From assembly GCA_018263335.1 (NCBI GenBank), contig JADFCY010000005.1:36466-100465 (forward strand): a DNA stretch of 64,000 nt, written 5' to 3'. A program made the position numbers and the translations under genes. The stretch comes from Methanolinea sp. Lineage in GTDB: Archaea; Halobacteriota; Methanomicrobia; Methanomicrobiales; Methanospirillaceae. Below are positions 34,950-44,684 of the stretch, one piece after another. Below the pieces are notes generated by a model, which saw only the letters and a list, made by a program, of their open reading frames with translations, was not told where the DNA came from and did no database searches. Each line of letters starts with the position of its first letter. Within the stretch, counting starts at the first letter, position 1.

Positions 34950-35321
34950 GGTTGAAAGTTCGGTCCGGTATTATTCAGTGACGGGATATTCGCAGTTCAT
35001 CGTGCTGTAGTGAGCTGGTCCGCATAACGGTACCTTCTATTCACCGCACGCCTGGATCGATCGCATCTGAGGATTCCTGTGCACCACAGGTGCGACCTCC
35101 AGGTAAATTGCCTCTTCTATTTGTACCTCCATCACATAAACCATGCGCTCGGGGACTTTTTCTCGATGGAATGGACAAATAAAGGGTTTTTTGCTGATAT
35201 TTAAACCTGTTCCCTGCAGAGTCAGAACATATGGCATCACCTTGCCCGTCCCTGTGGTGGTCAGGCATGCCCAAAAGAGCGCCTGGCGGGAAGGATGAAG
35301 GTGAGGACGAGGGGCGGGGCG
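34950..35321. other. Intergenic region with a weak small ORF (35037-35240, minus)
   Basis: No firm gene is supported. On the minus strand GGTTTAAATATCAGC (about 35193-35207) is TATA-like and precedes an ORF whose last 35 codons begin MVYVMEVQIEEAIYLEVAPVV. The longer 67-codon track version begins before that box. Coding is possible but unproven. The remainder shows no repeat or RNA structure I recognise. Confidence 0.35.
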
Positions 35322-36317
35322 TCACCTGAGCAGGATGCCGAGGGCCTGGGAGAGGCAGCGCACCCCTTCTTCCTTCTTTCCTTCCCGAAGGAGGGTGACC
35401 GCACGGGAGAGCGAGTCACGGATGTCCTGCTTGTCGATCCCGTACGCGACCATGAAGCAGCGGACCGACTCCTCGATCTCCCCGACCATGAAGTGGCAGT
35501 TGGAGAGTTCGATCCAGGTCTCCGCGTGGCGCGGATCTTCCCTGACCACTTTTGAGAGGATGGCGATTGCCTCCTTCCGGCGGCCCGACCGGGAGAGGGC
35601 CACGCCCTTCCAGTAGAGTCCGCGCACGTTCAAAAAAGGCCTGATTCGTTCGGCCGACTCAAAACAGGACACCGCACGTGCGTACTCGTTCATATGGCAG
35701 CATGCGATGCCCATGTTGACCCATGCCGAGGCGAACCGGGGATATACCTCGAGCGCACGCGTGTAGGCCGAGACGGCCTCCCGGAACCGCCTGAGTTTCA
35801 TCAGCGCGTACCCGCGGTTGACCCATGCACCGACGTACCGGGGGCGAAGCGAGGTGGCAATCTCAGTGCAGGTCAGTTCCTCCTCGAACCTGCCGAGTTC
35901 CCCGAGGGTATGGCCCCTCGCGTTCCATGCCTGGGCAGACGATGGGTCAAGGATGATTGCGCGCTCGCAGCAGACCAGTTTCTCGGAGAACCGGGAGAGC
36001 TTTCCGAGCGCAAAGCCCCGGTTGATCCAGGCATCGACAAGGGTCGGGTCGAGTGCAAGCGCCTGGTCGCATGCCTTGATCTCCTCCTTGTACCTTCCCA
36101 GTTTTCCAAGCGCAAACCCGGATGCGACCCATGCAGGGGTGTAGGTGGGGTCCTCGTTGAGCGCCCTCCCGAACAGCTCAAGCGCCTCGGCGTGGCGTCC
36201 ATGGCGGGAGAGCCTCATTCCCTCCCTGGTGAGGTCCTCTGGCCCTGATCCCCCTCCCTCCTCCAAATAGCCGGCGACCGGACCGTCACTTTTCCCCTGG
36301 TCTTGTGTCCCTGCCAT
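35322..36317 (-). CDS. Tetratricopeptide repeat protein
   Basis: The roughly 331-residue protein consists of about eight TPR units, each near 34 residues, with repeated forms such as AWVNRGYALMKLRRFREAVSAYTRALEVYPRF (seen as AWxxxGxALxxLxRxxE). It is a protein-protein interaction scaffold and lacks a signal peptide. I start at ATG 36317 (MAGTQDQG); the track start is nine codons upstream. No partner is evident from neighbours. Confidence 0.88.
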   Translation of the reverse strand: MAGTQDQGKSDGPVAGYLEEGGGSGPEDLTREGMRLSRHGRHAEALELFGRALNEDPTYTPAWVASGFALGKLGRYKEEIKACDQALALDPTLVDAWINRGFALGKLSRFSEKLVCCERAIILDPSSAQAWNARGHTLGELGRFEEELTCTEIATSLRPRYVGAWVNRGYALMKLRRFREAVSAYTRALEVYPRFASAWVNMGIACCHMNEYARAVSCFESAERIRPFLNVRGLYWKGVALSRSGRRKEAIAILSKVVREDPRHAETWIELSNCHFMVGEIEESVRCFMVAYGIDKQDIRDSLSRAVTLLREGKKEEGVRCLSQALGILLR

Positions 36318-36483
36318 TCCCGTCTCTCGGGAACCTTGTCCCACTATTCTATACCCCGACCGTGTTGGATAAATGCATCCATGGAGTCATGGGCCGTTTC
36401 CTCACCACGAGTCAGTGGGGAAGGGATCCGGCACCCTTCCTGCAAGTCGGCGCACGCGTGTTCATGCCCGGGCACCGGCATGC

Positions 36484-37953
36484 TCACTTCTTTGCAAGCG
36501 ACCCGAGGATCCCCCGGATGATCTCCCTTCCCACCTGGCTGCCCGCGGCACGGGCCGCGCTCCCCGCCATCTTTGTCAGGACATCGGATCCTGCCTTCCG
36601 GGGAGTGGTTGCGGGCTGCTGCGGCCTCCGTTGCGCAGCCTTTCCAGGCGCCTCCTTTGGCGGGGCGACGGCCTCGGCCCTTGACGCGAGCATCTCGTAT
36701 GCGGAGGCGCGGTCGAGGATTTTATCGTAGGTGCCAAAGAACGGCGATGACTGGATGACCGCCCTCCGCTCGTCAGGGGTGAGCGGGGCAAGGCGGCTTT
36801 TCGGCGGGTAGATGAATGCCCGCTCGGTCACCCCGGGAGCACCCTTCTGGTCAAGGAAGGAGACGAGCGCCTCGCCCGTCCGCAGTTCCGTGATCGCGGT
36901 CTTTGTATCGAGGTGAGGGTTCTGCCGCATGGTCTCGGAGGCAGCCCTGACCGCCCTCTGGTCCTTCGGGGTGAAGGCCCGGAGCGCGTGCTGGACGCGG
37001 TTTCCGAGCTGGCCGAGCACGTCGTCGGGGAGGTCGAGCGGGTTCTGCGTGACGAAGTAGACCCCCACCCCCTTTGACCTGATCAGCCGGACGACGAGGA
37101 CGATCTTCTCGAGGAGGGCTTTTGGCGCATCGGAAAAGAGGAGGTGTGCCTCGTCGAAGAAGAAGACAAGAGCGGGCTTCTCGGCGTCCCCCACCTCGGG
37201 GAGCTGCTCGTAGATCTCTGAGAGGAGCCAGAGGAGAAACGTCGAATAGAGCCGCGGCGACTGGAGGAGCCGGTCGGCGGCGAGGATGTTGATGACGCCC
37301 TTCTCCCCTGACTGCCGGATGAAGGCGGAGGGATCGAGGGCAGGCTCGCCGAAGAACTTCGATCCGCCCTGGTCTTCGAGCGCAAGCAGGCTCCTCTGGA
37401 TAGCCCCGATGGTGGCCGGCGAGATGTTGCCATACGCGGTCTTCAGCTCCTTTGCATGCTCCCCCGCGTACCTGACCATGGCCTGGAGGTCTTTTAAGTC
37501 AAGGAGAAGGAGGCCCTGTTCGTCGGCGACCCGGAAGACCAGCGTGAGGACGTCTGCCTGGGTATCGGAGAGGTCGAGGATGCGGGAGAGGAGGAGCGGC
37601 CCCATCTCCGAGACGGTGGTCCGCACCGGGTGGCCCTGCTCCGAGAAGAGGTCCCAGAAGACGACCGGGAAGCCCTCGAACGAAAACCCGGAGAGCCCGA
37701 GTTCCTGGACCCGCTCGGCAACTTTCGCGTGGTCCCCGCCGGCCTTTGCGATCCCCGAGAGGTCGCCCTTGACATCGGCCAAAAAGACCGGTACACCGAT
37801 CGCGGAGAACTGCTCCGCGAGGACGCGGAGACTGACGGTCTTTCCGGTCCCCGTCGCTCCCGCGATAAGCCCGTGACGGTTGGCCATTCCCGGCAGTATC
37901 CCGAGCGGCCCGGCACCCCGGGCAATGAGAAGAGGTTCATCCTTTGGCGGCAT
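36484..37953 (-). CDS. DUF853 HerA-like ATPase
   Basis: The roughly 489-residue protein has a Walker A motif [13 protein letters not shown], a Walker B-like stretch [13 protein letters not shown] and [37 protein letters not shown]. This matches the DUF853/YjgR family of HerA-FtsK-type ATPases, whose role in archaea is unclear. I prefer ATG 37953 (MPPKDEPLL). The neighbouring thiD gene is divergent, with a TATA-like GGTATATCTC near 38020 in the spacer. Confidence 0.9.
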   Translation of the reverse strand: MPPKDEPLLIARGAGPLGILPGMANRHGLIAGATGTGKTVSLRVLAEQFSAIGVPVFLADVKGDLSGIAKAGGDHAKVAERVQELGLSGFSFEGFPVVFWDLFSEQGHPVRTTVSEMGPLLLSRILDLSDTQADVLTLVFRVADEQGLLLLDLKDLQAMVRYAGEHAKELKTAYGNISPATIGAIQRSLLALEDQGGSKFFGEPALDPSAFIRQSGEKGVINILAADRLLQSPRLYSTFLLWLLSEIYEQLPEVGDAEKPALVFFFDEAHLLFSDAPKALLEKIVLVVRLIRSKGVGVYFVTQNPLDLPDDVLGQLGNRVQHALRAFTPKDQRAVRAASETMRQNPHLDTKTAITELRTGEALVSFLDQKGAPGVTERAFIYPPKSRLAPLTPDERRAVIQSSPFFGTYDKILDRASAYEMLASRAEAVAPPKEAPGKAAQRRPQQPATTPRKAGSDVLTKMAGSAARAAGSQVGREIIRGILGSLAKK

Positions 37954-38051
37954 CTTTTGCAGCATCCTTTATCCAGTGTGTAAGCCAGCGCTGGCGATAA
38001 TCGTATCCCGGCCGGAAAGGTATATCTCTCTCCCTGACCCTATGCCTGCAG

Positions 38052-38837
38052 ATGGAACGGGAGATCCCACCTTCGGCCTGCACCATCGCAGGGTCAGATT
38101 CGGGGGGCGGCGCAGGCATCCAGGCAGACCTGAAAGTCTTCCAGTCTCTTGGCATATGGGGGCTCTCGGTGATTACGGCCGTGACCGCCCAGAACACCCG
38201 CGAAGTGAGGGGAATCTCCCAGGTCGAACCCCCGATGGTAACCCAGCAGATGCAGGCGGTGCTGTCGGAGTTTGACATCCGTGCGTTCAAGACCGGGATG
38301 CTCGGCGCCGCAGGGACGATCCGGGCCATCGACCGGGAGCTCCCCGAAGAGGTCCCCCTTGTCGTGGACCCGGTCATGGTCTCCACCAGCCGGCATGCAC
38401 TGATGGAGGCAGGCGCGCGGGACATCCTCGTCGAGTGCCTGCTGCCGAGGGCAACGGTCGTAACCCCGAACCTCGACGAGGCAATGGCGCTCTCGGGACT
38501 CCGGTCTATCCAGACACTCGAGGAGGCACGCGAGGCGGGGCTGCGAATCCTCGACCTCGGGCCCGCGTTCGTGCTCGTGAAGGGAGGGCACCTCCCCGGA
38601 GAGGAGGCGGCAGACATCCTCCTCTCTTCGGGCAGGGAGTGGGTGATCGCCACCCCGCGGCTTCCTGTGACTGTGCACGGGGCAGGGTGCTGCTACTCGG
38701 CGGCACTCTGCGCCCACCTGGCCAGGGGGTGCCCCGTCAAAGAGGCGTTCTCTCTCTCGAAGGGGTACATCGACCGCATGATCCGGTCGTCTGTGAGGGC
38801 ACCGTCGGGCGTGCACGTCCTTTTCCCCGGCCCATGA
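38052..38837 (+). CDS. thiD: Hydroxymethylpyrimidine/phosphomethylpyrimidine kinase ThiD
   Basis: The 261-residue protein phosphorylates HMP-P to HMP-PP in thiamine synthesis. It has the kinase signature IAGSDSGGGAGIQADLK, KTGMLG, VVDPVM and the late glycine motif HGAGCCYSAALCAHLARG. Many archaeal ThiD proteins carry a fused ThiN domain; here the length indicates the kinase alone. thiC is at 2.7 kb. The histidine kinase gene follows after 33 bases on the same strand. Confidence 0.94.
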   Translation: MEREIPPSACTIAGSDSGGGAGIQADLKVFQSLGIWGLSVITAVTAQNTREVRGISQVEPPMVTQQMQAVLSEFDIRAFKTGMLGAAGTIRAIDRELPEEVPLVVDPVMVSTSRHALMEAGARDILVECLLPRATVVTPNLDEAMALSGLRSIQTLEEAREAGLRILDLGPAFVLVKGGHLPGEEAADILLSSGREWVIATPRLPVTVHGAGCCYSAALCAHLARGCPVKEAFSLSKGYIDRMIRSSVRAPSGVHVLFPGP

Positions 38838-38870
38838 GGCCTCCCTGCAAAGGATCTCTTTTTTTGGGCA

Positions 38871-39998
38871 ATGGTTCCGCTAGGTTCAAGGCAAGACCGG
38901 GACAAGATCATCATCACTGGAGAGACTGTGAAAGAGGGGGGAGGATCGAACGGGGAGGGGGGTGCCGCCGGAAGCCTCTGGCGACACGTACTCGACGCGA
39001 TGCCCGGCCCGGTCATCGTCGTTGACGCCGAAAGAAAGGTACTTTACGTGAATCCTGCCATGGCCAATCTCTGCAATCGCGCCGATGCGGCGGGGTTGGC
39101 CGGGAGGCCTGCGGACGAGGTGCTCGCGCCCCTGCCGTTCGAGGTGCAGAGGGCGCTCCACTCGGTACTCCGGACGGGAACGCAGGTGAGCTCCTCGATC
39201 ACCTGGAGAGAGTGGGAGAAGGGACCGATAGTCCTTGATAGCAGCGCGTTTCCCATCTCCCTCCCGGGGAAGGGACCCCTGGCTGCCGCGGCCTGGACCG
39301 CCTCGGTCCACCCAGCAGAGTCCCCCGACCAGGAAGACCTGGCAATAGAAGCCTCACGGAAGAAGGGAAAGGACCTCCTCTCGGTGGTCAGGCACGATAT
39401 CCTCAACCAGCTGACCATCCTTATCGGGTTCCTCCAGTTCTCAGAGGACTTCATCGACGACCCGCAGGTACGGGAGTTCCTTTTAAAGGAGGAGGCTGCA
39501 GGACAGGTCATCCAGGCGCTGATCGAGTTCACCCGCGACTTCCAGGACCTCGCGGTCGAAGACCCGCGCTGGATGGTCCTTGATTCGGTTGTGGCGTCTG
39601 CACGGGAGAGAGTGGACGCAAAGAGCGTCACGATCGTCACCGATCTCGGCGCGACCGAGGTCTACGCAAGCCCCCTCATCCGGCACGTCTTTGTCACCCT
39701 GATCAAGAATGCACTGGACCATGCCCGCGGGCTGACCCGCATCGCCATCTCCGCGGAGAGGGAAGAACGCGACCTTGTGGTGGTCTGCGAGGACGACGGC
39801 CCGGGCATCCCCGAGGCCGAGAGAAAGACCCTCTTTGACCGTGGACACGGCAGGAACAGGGGGTACGGCCTCTGGCTTGCAGGGGAGATCCTCTCCATCA
39901 CGGGTGCCTCGATCCGGGAGGCCGGAAGAATGGGCGGCGGGGCAAGGTTCGAGATCCGCATCCCCCAGGGGATGTGGCGGGACGGCAGGCCCCGCTGA
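38871..39998 (+). CDS. PAS-domain sensor histidine kinase
   Basis: The 375-residue cytoplasmic protein has a PAS domain (about residues 38-150; PGPVIVVDAERKVLYVNPAM) and a histidine kinase core. The phospho-acceptor His is in VVRHDILNQLTILIGF at residue 175. The N box is LIKNALDHA, and the ATP motifs are DGPGIP and GYGLWLAGEIL. No transmembrane segment is seen. It is head-to-tail adjacent with the convergent diadenylate cyclase gene. Its response regulator is not obvious in the window. Confidence 0.93.
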   Translation: MVPLGSRQDRDKIIITGETVKEGGGSNGEGGAAGSLWRHVLDAMPGPVIVVDAERKVLYVNPAMANLCNRADAAGLAGRPADEVLAPLPFEVQRALHSVLRTGTQVSSSITWREWEKGPIVLDSSAFPISLPGKGPLAAAAWTASVHPAESPDQEDLAIEASRKKGKDLLSVVRHDILNQLTILIGFLQFSEDFIDDPQVREFLLKEEAAGQVIQALIEFTRDFQDLAVEDPRWMVLDSVVASARERVDAKSVTIVTDLGATEVYASPLIRHVFVTLIKNALDHARGLTRIAISAEREERDLVVVCEDDGPGIPEAERKTLFDRGHGRNRGYGLWLAGEILSITGASIREAGRMGGGARFEIRIPQGMWRDGRPR

Positions 39999-41666
39999 TC
40001 AGGCGATCTCCTGGACTATCCGCCCGTCCTTGAAGATCGAGATCTTCCCCCCGCTCTGCGAGAGGACGATGCCGATGGCCCTCGTGACGAGGGTGATGCC
40101 CGCCACCGAGGAGTGCCTCGTTCCAAGCCCTTTCTGGATCCCCACCCTGCTCGTGTCGATGGTGATGTAGCGGGCGGCAGCCTCTATCCTCCCGTCACCC
40201 CTGACGACAAACGCGCCGTCGAGCTGTGCCAGTTCCTTGATGTTCTCCTTGATGTCGTGGTTCGTGATCATCCGGTCCGCGGCCGGGTGGCCCTCGAAGG
40301 GGTTGAGGATCAGCTGCTTTGACTTGACCAGCACCGCGTCAGAGTCGCCGATGACAAACGCGGTCCCCACCTGCTTGCCTTCCCTGCCCTCCTTGGCGAT
40401 CTCGATGCAGATGTGGAGGACCGAGTCAAAGACCTCCTCGCGGACATCGGTGCCTGCGATCACGGTGTCGCGCCACATCGCCGTGCTTATCCGGCGGCGT
40501 TCCCTGTGCTCGTGGTCGGTGATGTCGTGGCCGATGCAGACGACCTCGTCAAGGTGCCCGTCCGCGTTGCGGATGGCGCGGGTGTGCCAGGCGACCCAGG
40601 CAGGTTCCCCCCCACGGACCTGCATCTCGTAAATCCGAAGCCCTCCCCCTTCGTGGGTCGCGCCCGGGTCGGCGACGAACGCCGGGGAAGATTTTCCCAG
40701 CTTCTGTGGGAGGAGGGTGTCGCGGATGTTCTTCCCGAGGATCTCGGCCTCGGAGTACCCGAAGAAGGCCTGCGCATGCTTGTTGAAGAAGGTGATGACC
40801 CCCTCCGGGTCGAGCTTGACGATCAGGCTCGAGGCGTTCTGGAGGAACTCCCGGTACCGGAGGTCGCTCTCCTTCTGGGCCTCGGCGAGCCTCTCCTGCT
40901 CGGTCCGGTCCTCGCAGACCAGCACCTGGCCCCGGGAGGGGTCCGAGGGGTCCATCGCCCGAAGGCTCAAGCGGCAGGGGATGAGTGTCCCGTCCTTTCT
41001 CTTCAGCACCGAGTGCGCGTGCCCCCATCCCTGGTCGTCAGTCCTGTGCCCGAGCTCTCGGAAGGCCCGCTCGAACTCATCGGCCCCGGGGAATATCTTC
41101 TGGACTCCCTGGCCGGCGAGCGACCCCGCGTCAAGCCCAAGGCCGCGTGCCATCGTTGAATTGACCCATTCGAAGACTCCGCCACGCACCTGGCAGATCC
41201 AGAGGGGAGAGACCGAGAGGATCGCAGAGAGCATGTCGGATCGCAGGACCTGGTCGCGCTCGGCCTTCTTCCTGAGCACTGCCTGGTAGATCATGTCGCG
41301 CATCTCTGCAATGGGCGCACCCGTTCCTCCGCCGTTTCCGCGGGCTTCTGTCGCGTGGTGGACGTCCTCGATGAGGAGGGTGTCCCGGTCGGTCCGGTGG
41401 TAGAGGATGAACGGGAGGCCCCCGTGGGTCGCCTTGAGATCCCGCAGGAGTTCTGCGCCGGTCATGTCGGCCAGGAACTCGATCCCGTTGATCTCGGGCA
41501 GGCGGAAGTACGAGATGATGATGTCGTATCTCCTCCGCCTCGCCATCTCCAGGGCCTGCTTCGTGGAGTGCACGGTGTCCACCCGGATCTCTCCCATCCG
41601 CTCCAGGTAGGCCCTGGTGCTCTCGATGGCATCGCTGTTGTCGTGCACGAGAAGGACAGTGATCAT
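39999..41666 (-). CDS. Pseudo-receiver, PAS-PAS, diadenylate cyclase (DAC) fusion
   Basis: The 555-residue protein has a CheY-like N-terminus (residues 1-100) in which the acceptor Asp is replaced by Tyr53 (IISYFRLPEING). Two PAS domains follow (about 145-260 and 270-385; the second contains VITFFNKHAQAFFGYSEAEILG). A C-terminal DAC domain (about 408-550) carries DGAFVV (residue 483) and GLGTRHSSVAGIT (513-525), the two motifs that bind ATP and metal in c-di-AMP synthases. The domain therefore probably makes c-di-AMP under PAS control. The gene is convergent with the PAS kinase. Confidence 0.88.
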   Translation of the reverse strand: MITVLLVHDNSDAIESTRAYLERMGEIRVDTVHSTKQALEMARRRRYDIIISYFRLPEINGIEFLADMTGAELLRDLKATHGGLPFILYHRTDRDTLLIEDVHHATEARGNGGGTGAPIAEMRDMIYQAVLRKKAERDQVLRSDMLSAILSVSPLWICQVRGGVFEWVNSTMARGLGLDAGSLAGQGVQKIFPGADEFERAFRELGHRTDDQGWGHAHSVLKRKDGTLIPCRLSLRAMDPSDPSRGQVLVCEDRTEQERLAEAQKESDLRYREFLQNASSLIVKLDPEGVITFFNKHAQAFFGYSEAEILGKNIRDTLLPQKLGKSSPAFVADPGATHEGGGLRIYEMQVRGGEPAWVAWHTRAIRNADGHLDEVVCIGHDITDHEHRERRRISTAMWRDTVIAGTDVREEVFDSVLHICIEIAKEGREGKQVGTAFVIGDSDAVLVKSKQLILNPFEGHPAADRMITNHDIKENIKELAQLDGAFVVRGDGRIEAAARYITIDTSRVGIQKGLGTRHSSVAGITLVTRAIGIVLSQSGGKISIFKDGRIVQEIA

Positions 41667-41793
41667 GGCTGGTGGCCGCTCCGGGGTATCATAACAGAGG
41701 TATGGGAAAAGGTAGGAGATGCCAGAATTTAATAATTATTGGTGAGCAATCCCGGATTGAGCCTTGCAGACAGCGCAATTTTGGGGAATCGCC

Positions 41794-43125
41794 CTATCTT
41801 CCCCTTCCCTTCGCGCTGCTGCCGGGGAGCATGCCGGCCTGCATCCTGAAGAGGGCAGCGGCGACTTCAAGCGAGGTGTACTCGTCTCCCATCACCTGCT
41901 CTACCCTGGCGATGTAGGGCTCGAGGTTTCCGGTTGCGATCTGCTCCCGGATCCTCTCCATCATGTTCACGATCCGCCTCTCGCGGAGGTCCTCCTCGGC
42001 AGGAACGGCATGGCGTGCGATCCGGATCTTTGCAAACTTCTGGATGTCCCGCAGTTTCCACATCTCTTTTCCGGAGACGAAGGTGAAGGCCTTGCCGGAC
42101 TTGCCGGCCCTGCCGGTCCGCCCGATGCGGTGAATGTAATACTCGGGGTCCTGGGGGACATCGTAGTTGAAGACCACCCCGACCTCCTCAACATCGATGC
42201 CGCGGGCGGCGACATCGGTTGCAACCAGGATGTCGGATGTGGCCGCACGGAACCGTGACATCACCCGTTCCCGTTCTTTCTGGTCCATGTCGCCGTGGAG
42301 TGCCTCGGCGAGGTACCCGCGGGCCTGGAGCTGGGTGCAGACCTCGTCAACTTTGCGCTTCGTGTTGCAGAAGACGAGCGAGAGTTTCGGGTTGTAGAAG
42401 TCGATGAGGCGGGAGAGGACCTCTACCTTGTCGGACTCACGCACTTCGAAGTAGCGCTGTTCGATGAGGGCAGGGACCTCGAGCCTTCCGTGGACGACCT
42501 TGACCATGCGGGGGCTCTTCAGGTACTTCTGAGTCAGGGAGAGGATCTCCTTTGACATGGTCGCAGAGAAGAGGACGGTCTGGCGTTCGGCGGGGGTGCG
42601 CTTCAGGATGAGCTCGATGTCTTCGCGGAACCCCATGTCAAGCATCTCGTCGGCCTCGTCGAGCACGGCGAGGCGTATCCCGGAGAGGCTGATGGTCCGG
42701 CGGTCGAGGTGGTCGATCAGCCGGCCGGGGGTGGCGATGATGATCTGGACGCCCTTTTTGAGGACTGCTATCTGGCGCTCGATCGGCTGGCCGCCGTAGA
42801 CGGGGAGGATGGTGATCCCCCGCAGGTACTTTGCCAGTCTGCGGAGTTCTTCTGAGACCTGGATTGCAAGTTCCCGCGTGGGGCAGAGGACGACGGCCTG
42901 CACTTCCTGTCGGGATGCGTCGATATGCTCAAGGAGCGGGATGCCGAATGCGGCCGTCTTCCCGGTCCCGGTGTGGGCCTGGCCCACCATGTCGTGGTGT
43001 TCGCGCATGACAGGGATGGCAAGCGACTGGATGGGGGTCGGCTCCTCGAAGCCCATATCGAGGACTGCCCGCATGAGCGGTTCGGGGAGGTCAAGATCAA
43101 CAAATGAGATGGTTTTCATGTACAT
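41794..43125 (-). CDS. DEAD-box ATP-dependent RNA helicase
   Basis: The 443-residue protein has the Q motif, GQAHTGTGKTAA (motif I), LDEADEMLD (DEAD), SATMSKE, and the C-terminal ARGIDVEEVGVVFNYDVPQ and HRIGRTGRAGKSG. It remodels RNA. ATG 43119 (MKTISF) is an alternative start two codons in. It is a stand-alone gene near the potassium channel. Confidence 0.95.
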   Translation of the reverse strand: MYMKTISFVDLDLPEPLMRAVLDMGFEEPTPIQSLAIPVMREHHDMVGQAHTGTGKTAAFGIPLLEHIDASRQEVQAVVLCPTRELAIQVSEELRRLAKYLRGITILPVYGGQPIERQIAVLKKGVQIIIATPGRLIDHLDRRTISLSGIRLAVLDEADEMLDMGFREDIELILKRTPAERQTVLFSATMSKEILSLTQKYLKSPRMVKVVHGRLEVPALIEQRYFEVRESDKVEVLSRLIDFYNPKLSLVFCNTKRKVDEVCTQLQARGYLAEALHGDMDQKERERVMSRFRAATSDILVATDVAARGIDVEEVGVVFNYDVPQDPEYYIHRIGRTGRAGKSGKAFTFVSGKEMWKLRDIQKFAKIRIARHAVPAEEDLRERRIVNMMERIREQIATGNLEPYIARVEQVMGDEYTSLEVAAALFRMQAGMLPGSSAKGRGR

Positions 43126-43311
43126 GTTCCGTGGTGTCGGGCATTCTTCCAGGAGGTATTTTCGGTCGCGATTCCTTATCCCGGATCGTGCTGCAGGAAT
43201 AATGTCCCCTTCCCCTTAATAGCAATTTGCGATGGGTATCCTGATCACGGGAGCAGGCGGAACCTGCGACCGGGCATACTCTCCGGGCAATTGCACCCCC
43301 AGGGGCCCTGG

Positions 43312-44133
43312 TCAGTCCCTGATGACCACCGAGGCTCTCTCATCGAAGGGATTGGTGCGGAGCGCGAGGGAGTAGAGGTAGGGGTAGTGGCGTTTCAGGT
43401 GGACGAGGTATACGGTCCACTCGATGACCAGGAGGCCGTAGACGCGGCTCAGGTCCCCGGAGAGGTGCGCCGTGTCGGACTCGGGAAGGCAGGAGAACTC
43501 ATCCCGGTGCGAGAGCTCCTGCCAGAGGTGGAGCAGCGCCTGGAGCAGGTCGCAGAACCGCGAGTGTTCCTCGAGGTCCGGGTTCTGGAGGAGAACAGTC
43601 AGGACATCGACCTTCTCCCCCAGGGTGTCCCGGAGGGCTGCGAGGTCGAGGGCCCGGCAGTCGAGGTGGTATGACCGGGACGCGAGCGCGCCGGTGATCC
43701 CGGCGGACGCGGGGGAGTCCGCGAACGTTGGCCCCGACAGGAGGCGGGAGAGATCCTGGCGGCCAGGGTCAGCCCGTGCGCAGGTCGCAAGGAGCGAGGT
43801 GCCCACCTGCGTGAAGAAGATCCCGACCAGCATCAGGGTCTTCTGCCGCCGCCGTGCCCGCTCCTTGTGGAATGAGATGTGCTCGACCACGTTTGCGACG
43901 AGGCCGACGAAGCAGCCCACTCCTCCGACGATCACGGCGACTGCAAGCACCTTGCCTGCCTCTGTTGCCGGGTGGAGGTCCCCGTACCCTACTGTCGCGA
44001 TGGTCACGATGGTGAGGTAGAACGAGTCGAGGGGGGTGAACCCTTCCAGCAGCGAGAACCCCGCAACCCCGATGACCACGACCGAGAAGAGGAGGACAAT
44101 ATACGCCTGGAGCCTCCGTTCATACGAGCCCAT
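43312..44133 (-). CDS. Two-TM potassium channel protein
   Basis: The 273-residue version has two membrane segments flanking a pore loop with the selectivity filter TVGYGD (residues 48-53 from ATG 44133). The remainder is a hydrophilic domain without an RCK signature and may sense a ligand. The track start, GTG 44205, would add 24 residues. Shine-Dalgarno evidence is weak for either start. It is near the c-di-AMP synthase gene, whose product regulates potassium transport in bacteria; that link is only a hypothesis. Confidence 0.85.
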   Translation of the reverse strand: MGSYERRLQAYIVLLFSVVVIGVAGFSLLEGFTPLDSFYLTIVTIATVGYGDLHPATEAGKVLAVAVIVGGVGCFVGLVANVVEHISFHKERARRRQKTLMLVGIFFTQVGTSLLATCARADPGRQDLSRLLSGPTFADSPASAGITGALASRSYHLDCRALDLAALRDTLGEKVDVLTVLLQNPDLEEHSRFCDLLQALLHLWQELSHRDEFSCLPESDTAHLSGDLSRVYGLLVIEWTVYLVHLKRHYPYLYSLALRTNPFDERASVVIRD

Positions 44134-44246
44134 CTGGTGAAAGGGTCGCCCTGCATCGATGATAAACCTCACCTCCGCGAATGCGGCCCGTGTCCTCCTC
44201 CGCACCCTTCATCACCTCGCGCACCCTCCTTAACCCTGTGGAGACC

Positions 44247-44552
44247 ATGAGCGATACATTCAGGGACGTGACCCGCGAACTGAAGGCCCGGAAAAAGGAG
44301 GAGCGGTGGAAGCGCTACGAGGACTGGAAGAAGTCCTGCTGCTGCCCGGAATGCCCGAGTTACAACGACTGCGCATCAAGAGGCCGCGAACTCCTCTACT
44401 GCGTGCTCGGGATGAGCAACGTGTGCATCAGGGAGGACCGGCACTGCATCTGCCCGAAATGCGCACTCTACCCGGAGCTCGGGCTCTCGGGAAAAGACTT
44501 CTGCATGAAGGGGAGCGAGGCGGCGGTCCGGTACGAGAGGAGCCTGGAGTGA
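44247..44552 (+). CDS. DUF2769-like small Cys-rich protein
   Basis: The 101-residue protein starts MSDTFRDVTRELKARKKEERW and has several cysteines in CCCPECPSYNDCASRG and CICPKCALYPELG. It resembles DUF2769 proteins of methanogens with a probable metal site. Function unknown. I use ATG 44247 and drop the upstream part of the ORF, which overlaps the divergent channel gene. Confidence 0.7.
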   Translation: MSDTFRDVTRELKARKKEERWKRYEDWKKSCCCPECPSYNDCASRGRELLYCVLGMSNVCIREDRHCICPKCALYPELGLSGKDFCMKGSEAAVRYERSLE

Positions 44553-44684
44553 CGGGTGGGAAAAGGTAAACCCTCAATGGACCCCGGCAGTCTCAGTTAA
44601 TAAATTTCATTCACAGGTGGTATGCGCTACACACATCCTCCCGGCTTCCCCCCAAGGAGTATTGGCAGGAGATATACAGACATC

